A DNA stretch of 64,000 nt from NCBI RefSeq assembly GCF_003002095.1, contig NZ_PVZC01000001.1, positions 1,240,001 through 1,304,000 of the forward strand, read 5' to 3'. A model generated the notes under the pieces. That model searched no databases, had not been told where the DNA came from, and was given only the letters and a program-made list of their open reading frames with translations. Each line of letters begins with the position of its first letter. The stretch's first letter is position 1. Shown in pieces: positions 63,671 to 64,000 of the stretch. This DNA is from Allonocardiopsis opalescens. Its GTDB lineage: Bacteria > Actinomycetota > Actinomycetes > Streptosporangiales > Streptosporangiaceae. The position numbers and the translations under genes were made by a program.

Positions 63671-64000
63671 CAGGCGGTCTCGGCCAGTTCGGCCACGATC
63701 GCGTCGCCCATCGCCGAGCAGCTCGCCGAGCCGCCCAGGTCGGGGGTGACCGCCTCGCCCTTGGCGAGCACCCGCAGGGTGGCGGCGTCGATCCGGGCGG
63801 CGGCCTCGGCGGCGGCCCGGTCGTCGTGCCGGCGGGCGAGCCAGTCCAGCATCATCGCGGTGGAGAGCACCATCGCGGCCGGATTCGCCAGGTCGCGGCC
63901 TGCGATGTCGGGGGCGGAGCCGTGCGCGGGCTGGAACATGCCGTGCTCGTAGCCGACGTCGGCCGAGGCGGCCAGGCCGAGACCGCCGACGGTGGCCGCG
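63670..64000 (-). CDS. Isocitrate/isopropylmalate dehydrogenase family protein (partial, C-terminus)
   Basis: About 109 codons are visible before the right edge. VGGLGLAASADVGYEHGMFQPAHGSAPDIAG followed by ANPAAMVLSTAMMLDWL is the C-terminal NAD-binding signature of beta-decarboxylating dehydrogenases (isopropylmalate, isocitrate, tartrate/malate). With a DUF1537 kinase downstream, a role in oxidising a C4 hydroxyacid is more likely than leucine synthesis, but the missing N-terminal half is needed to tell. Confidence 0.82.
   Translation of the reverse strand, partial: AATVGGLGLAASADVGYEHGMFQPAHGSAPDIAGRDLANPAAMVLSTAMMLDWLARRHDDRAAAEAAARIDAATLRVLAKGEAVTPDLGGSASCSAMGDAIVAELAETA

Overview
The window is a very GC-rich (about 73%) actinobacterial chromosome segment. 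It has GTG starts, overlapping GTGA start/stop junctions, long perfect hairpin terminators, Tat-type signal peptides, many TetR regulators and several secreted plant-polymer enzymes. A perfect 14-bp CelR/CebR cellulose operator (57798-57811), a Tat-exported GH11 xylanase and a CBM2-bearing arabinofuranosidase-like enzyme suggest a cellulolytic actinomycete, perhaps Nocardiopsaceae-like (Thermobifida, Nocardiopsis, Streptomonospora). That placement is inference. There is no rRNA gene and no CRISPR array. One decayed tRNA-Pro is present.

Layout. 1-6.3 kb: minus-strand operon of methyltransferase, two Opp/Nik-type ATPases, MFS exporter, substrate-binding lipoprotein and permease, behind a Zur/Fur-like palindrome; it looks like a metal or metallophore system and runs off the left edge. 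6.3-13.9 kb: methyltransferase, small secreted protein, pseudo-tRNA-Pro, S8 protease, FGE-fold protein, vanadium haloperoxidase-like protein. 14.2-26.3 kb: catabolic or detoxification genes, most paired with a divergent or adjacent regulator and a visible palindromic operator (erythromycin esterase/ArsR-like, SDR+FAD monooxygenase/TetR, aldo-keto reductase/TetR, methyltransferase/TetR), plus a CE1 esterase, a PemK-like protein, a glycerophosphodiesterase and a truncated CoA-ligase. 26.4-31.7 kb: copper island (CopB ATPase under a CsoR-like palindrome, DUF6153, DUF305, Csp-type copper storage protein) interrupted by an NlpC/P60 hydrolase. 31.7-37.2 kb: oxidoreductases and regulators.

37.4-46.7 kb is the most interesting part. 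A 27-codon peptide gene with a strong ribosome binding site and aromatic C-terminus (Tyr-Val-Tyr-Tyr) is followed by a cytochrome P450 and a PAPS sulfotransferase, which fits a P450-crosslinked RiPP. Beyond a convergent ferric-reductase-like gene, a 22-codon basic peptide gene ending Asn-Asn-His-Ala is followed by a hairpin, a SagB-type flavin dehydrogenase, an MFS transporter and a complete FecBCD-type metal-chelate importer. This could be a peptide-derived metallophore system. A 41-bp tandem repeat (GGAAC-N17-CGACT) lies upstream of the second peptide.

46.8-64 kb: DUF1761 protein, GH11 xylanase, a roughly 1.2-kb region without a supported gene, a single-chain 1831-residue acyl-CoA carboxylase, small membrane and lipoproteins, an APH-family kinase, an isoprenylcysteine-methyltransferase-like protein, the CelR-controlled arabinofuranosidase-like enzyme, a type-B carboxylesterase, and a minus-strand operon of isopropylmalate-dehydrogenase-like enzyme, VOC protein and DUF1537 acid-sugar kinase that continues past the right edge.

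All product calls come from reading motifs and gene context; no database search was run.
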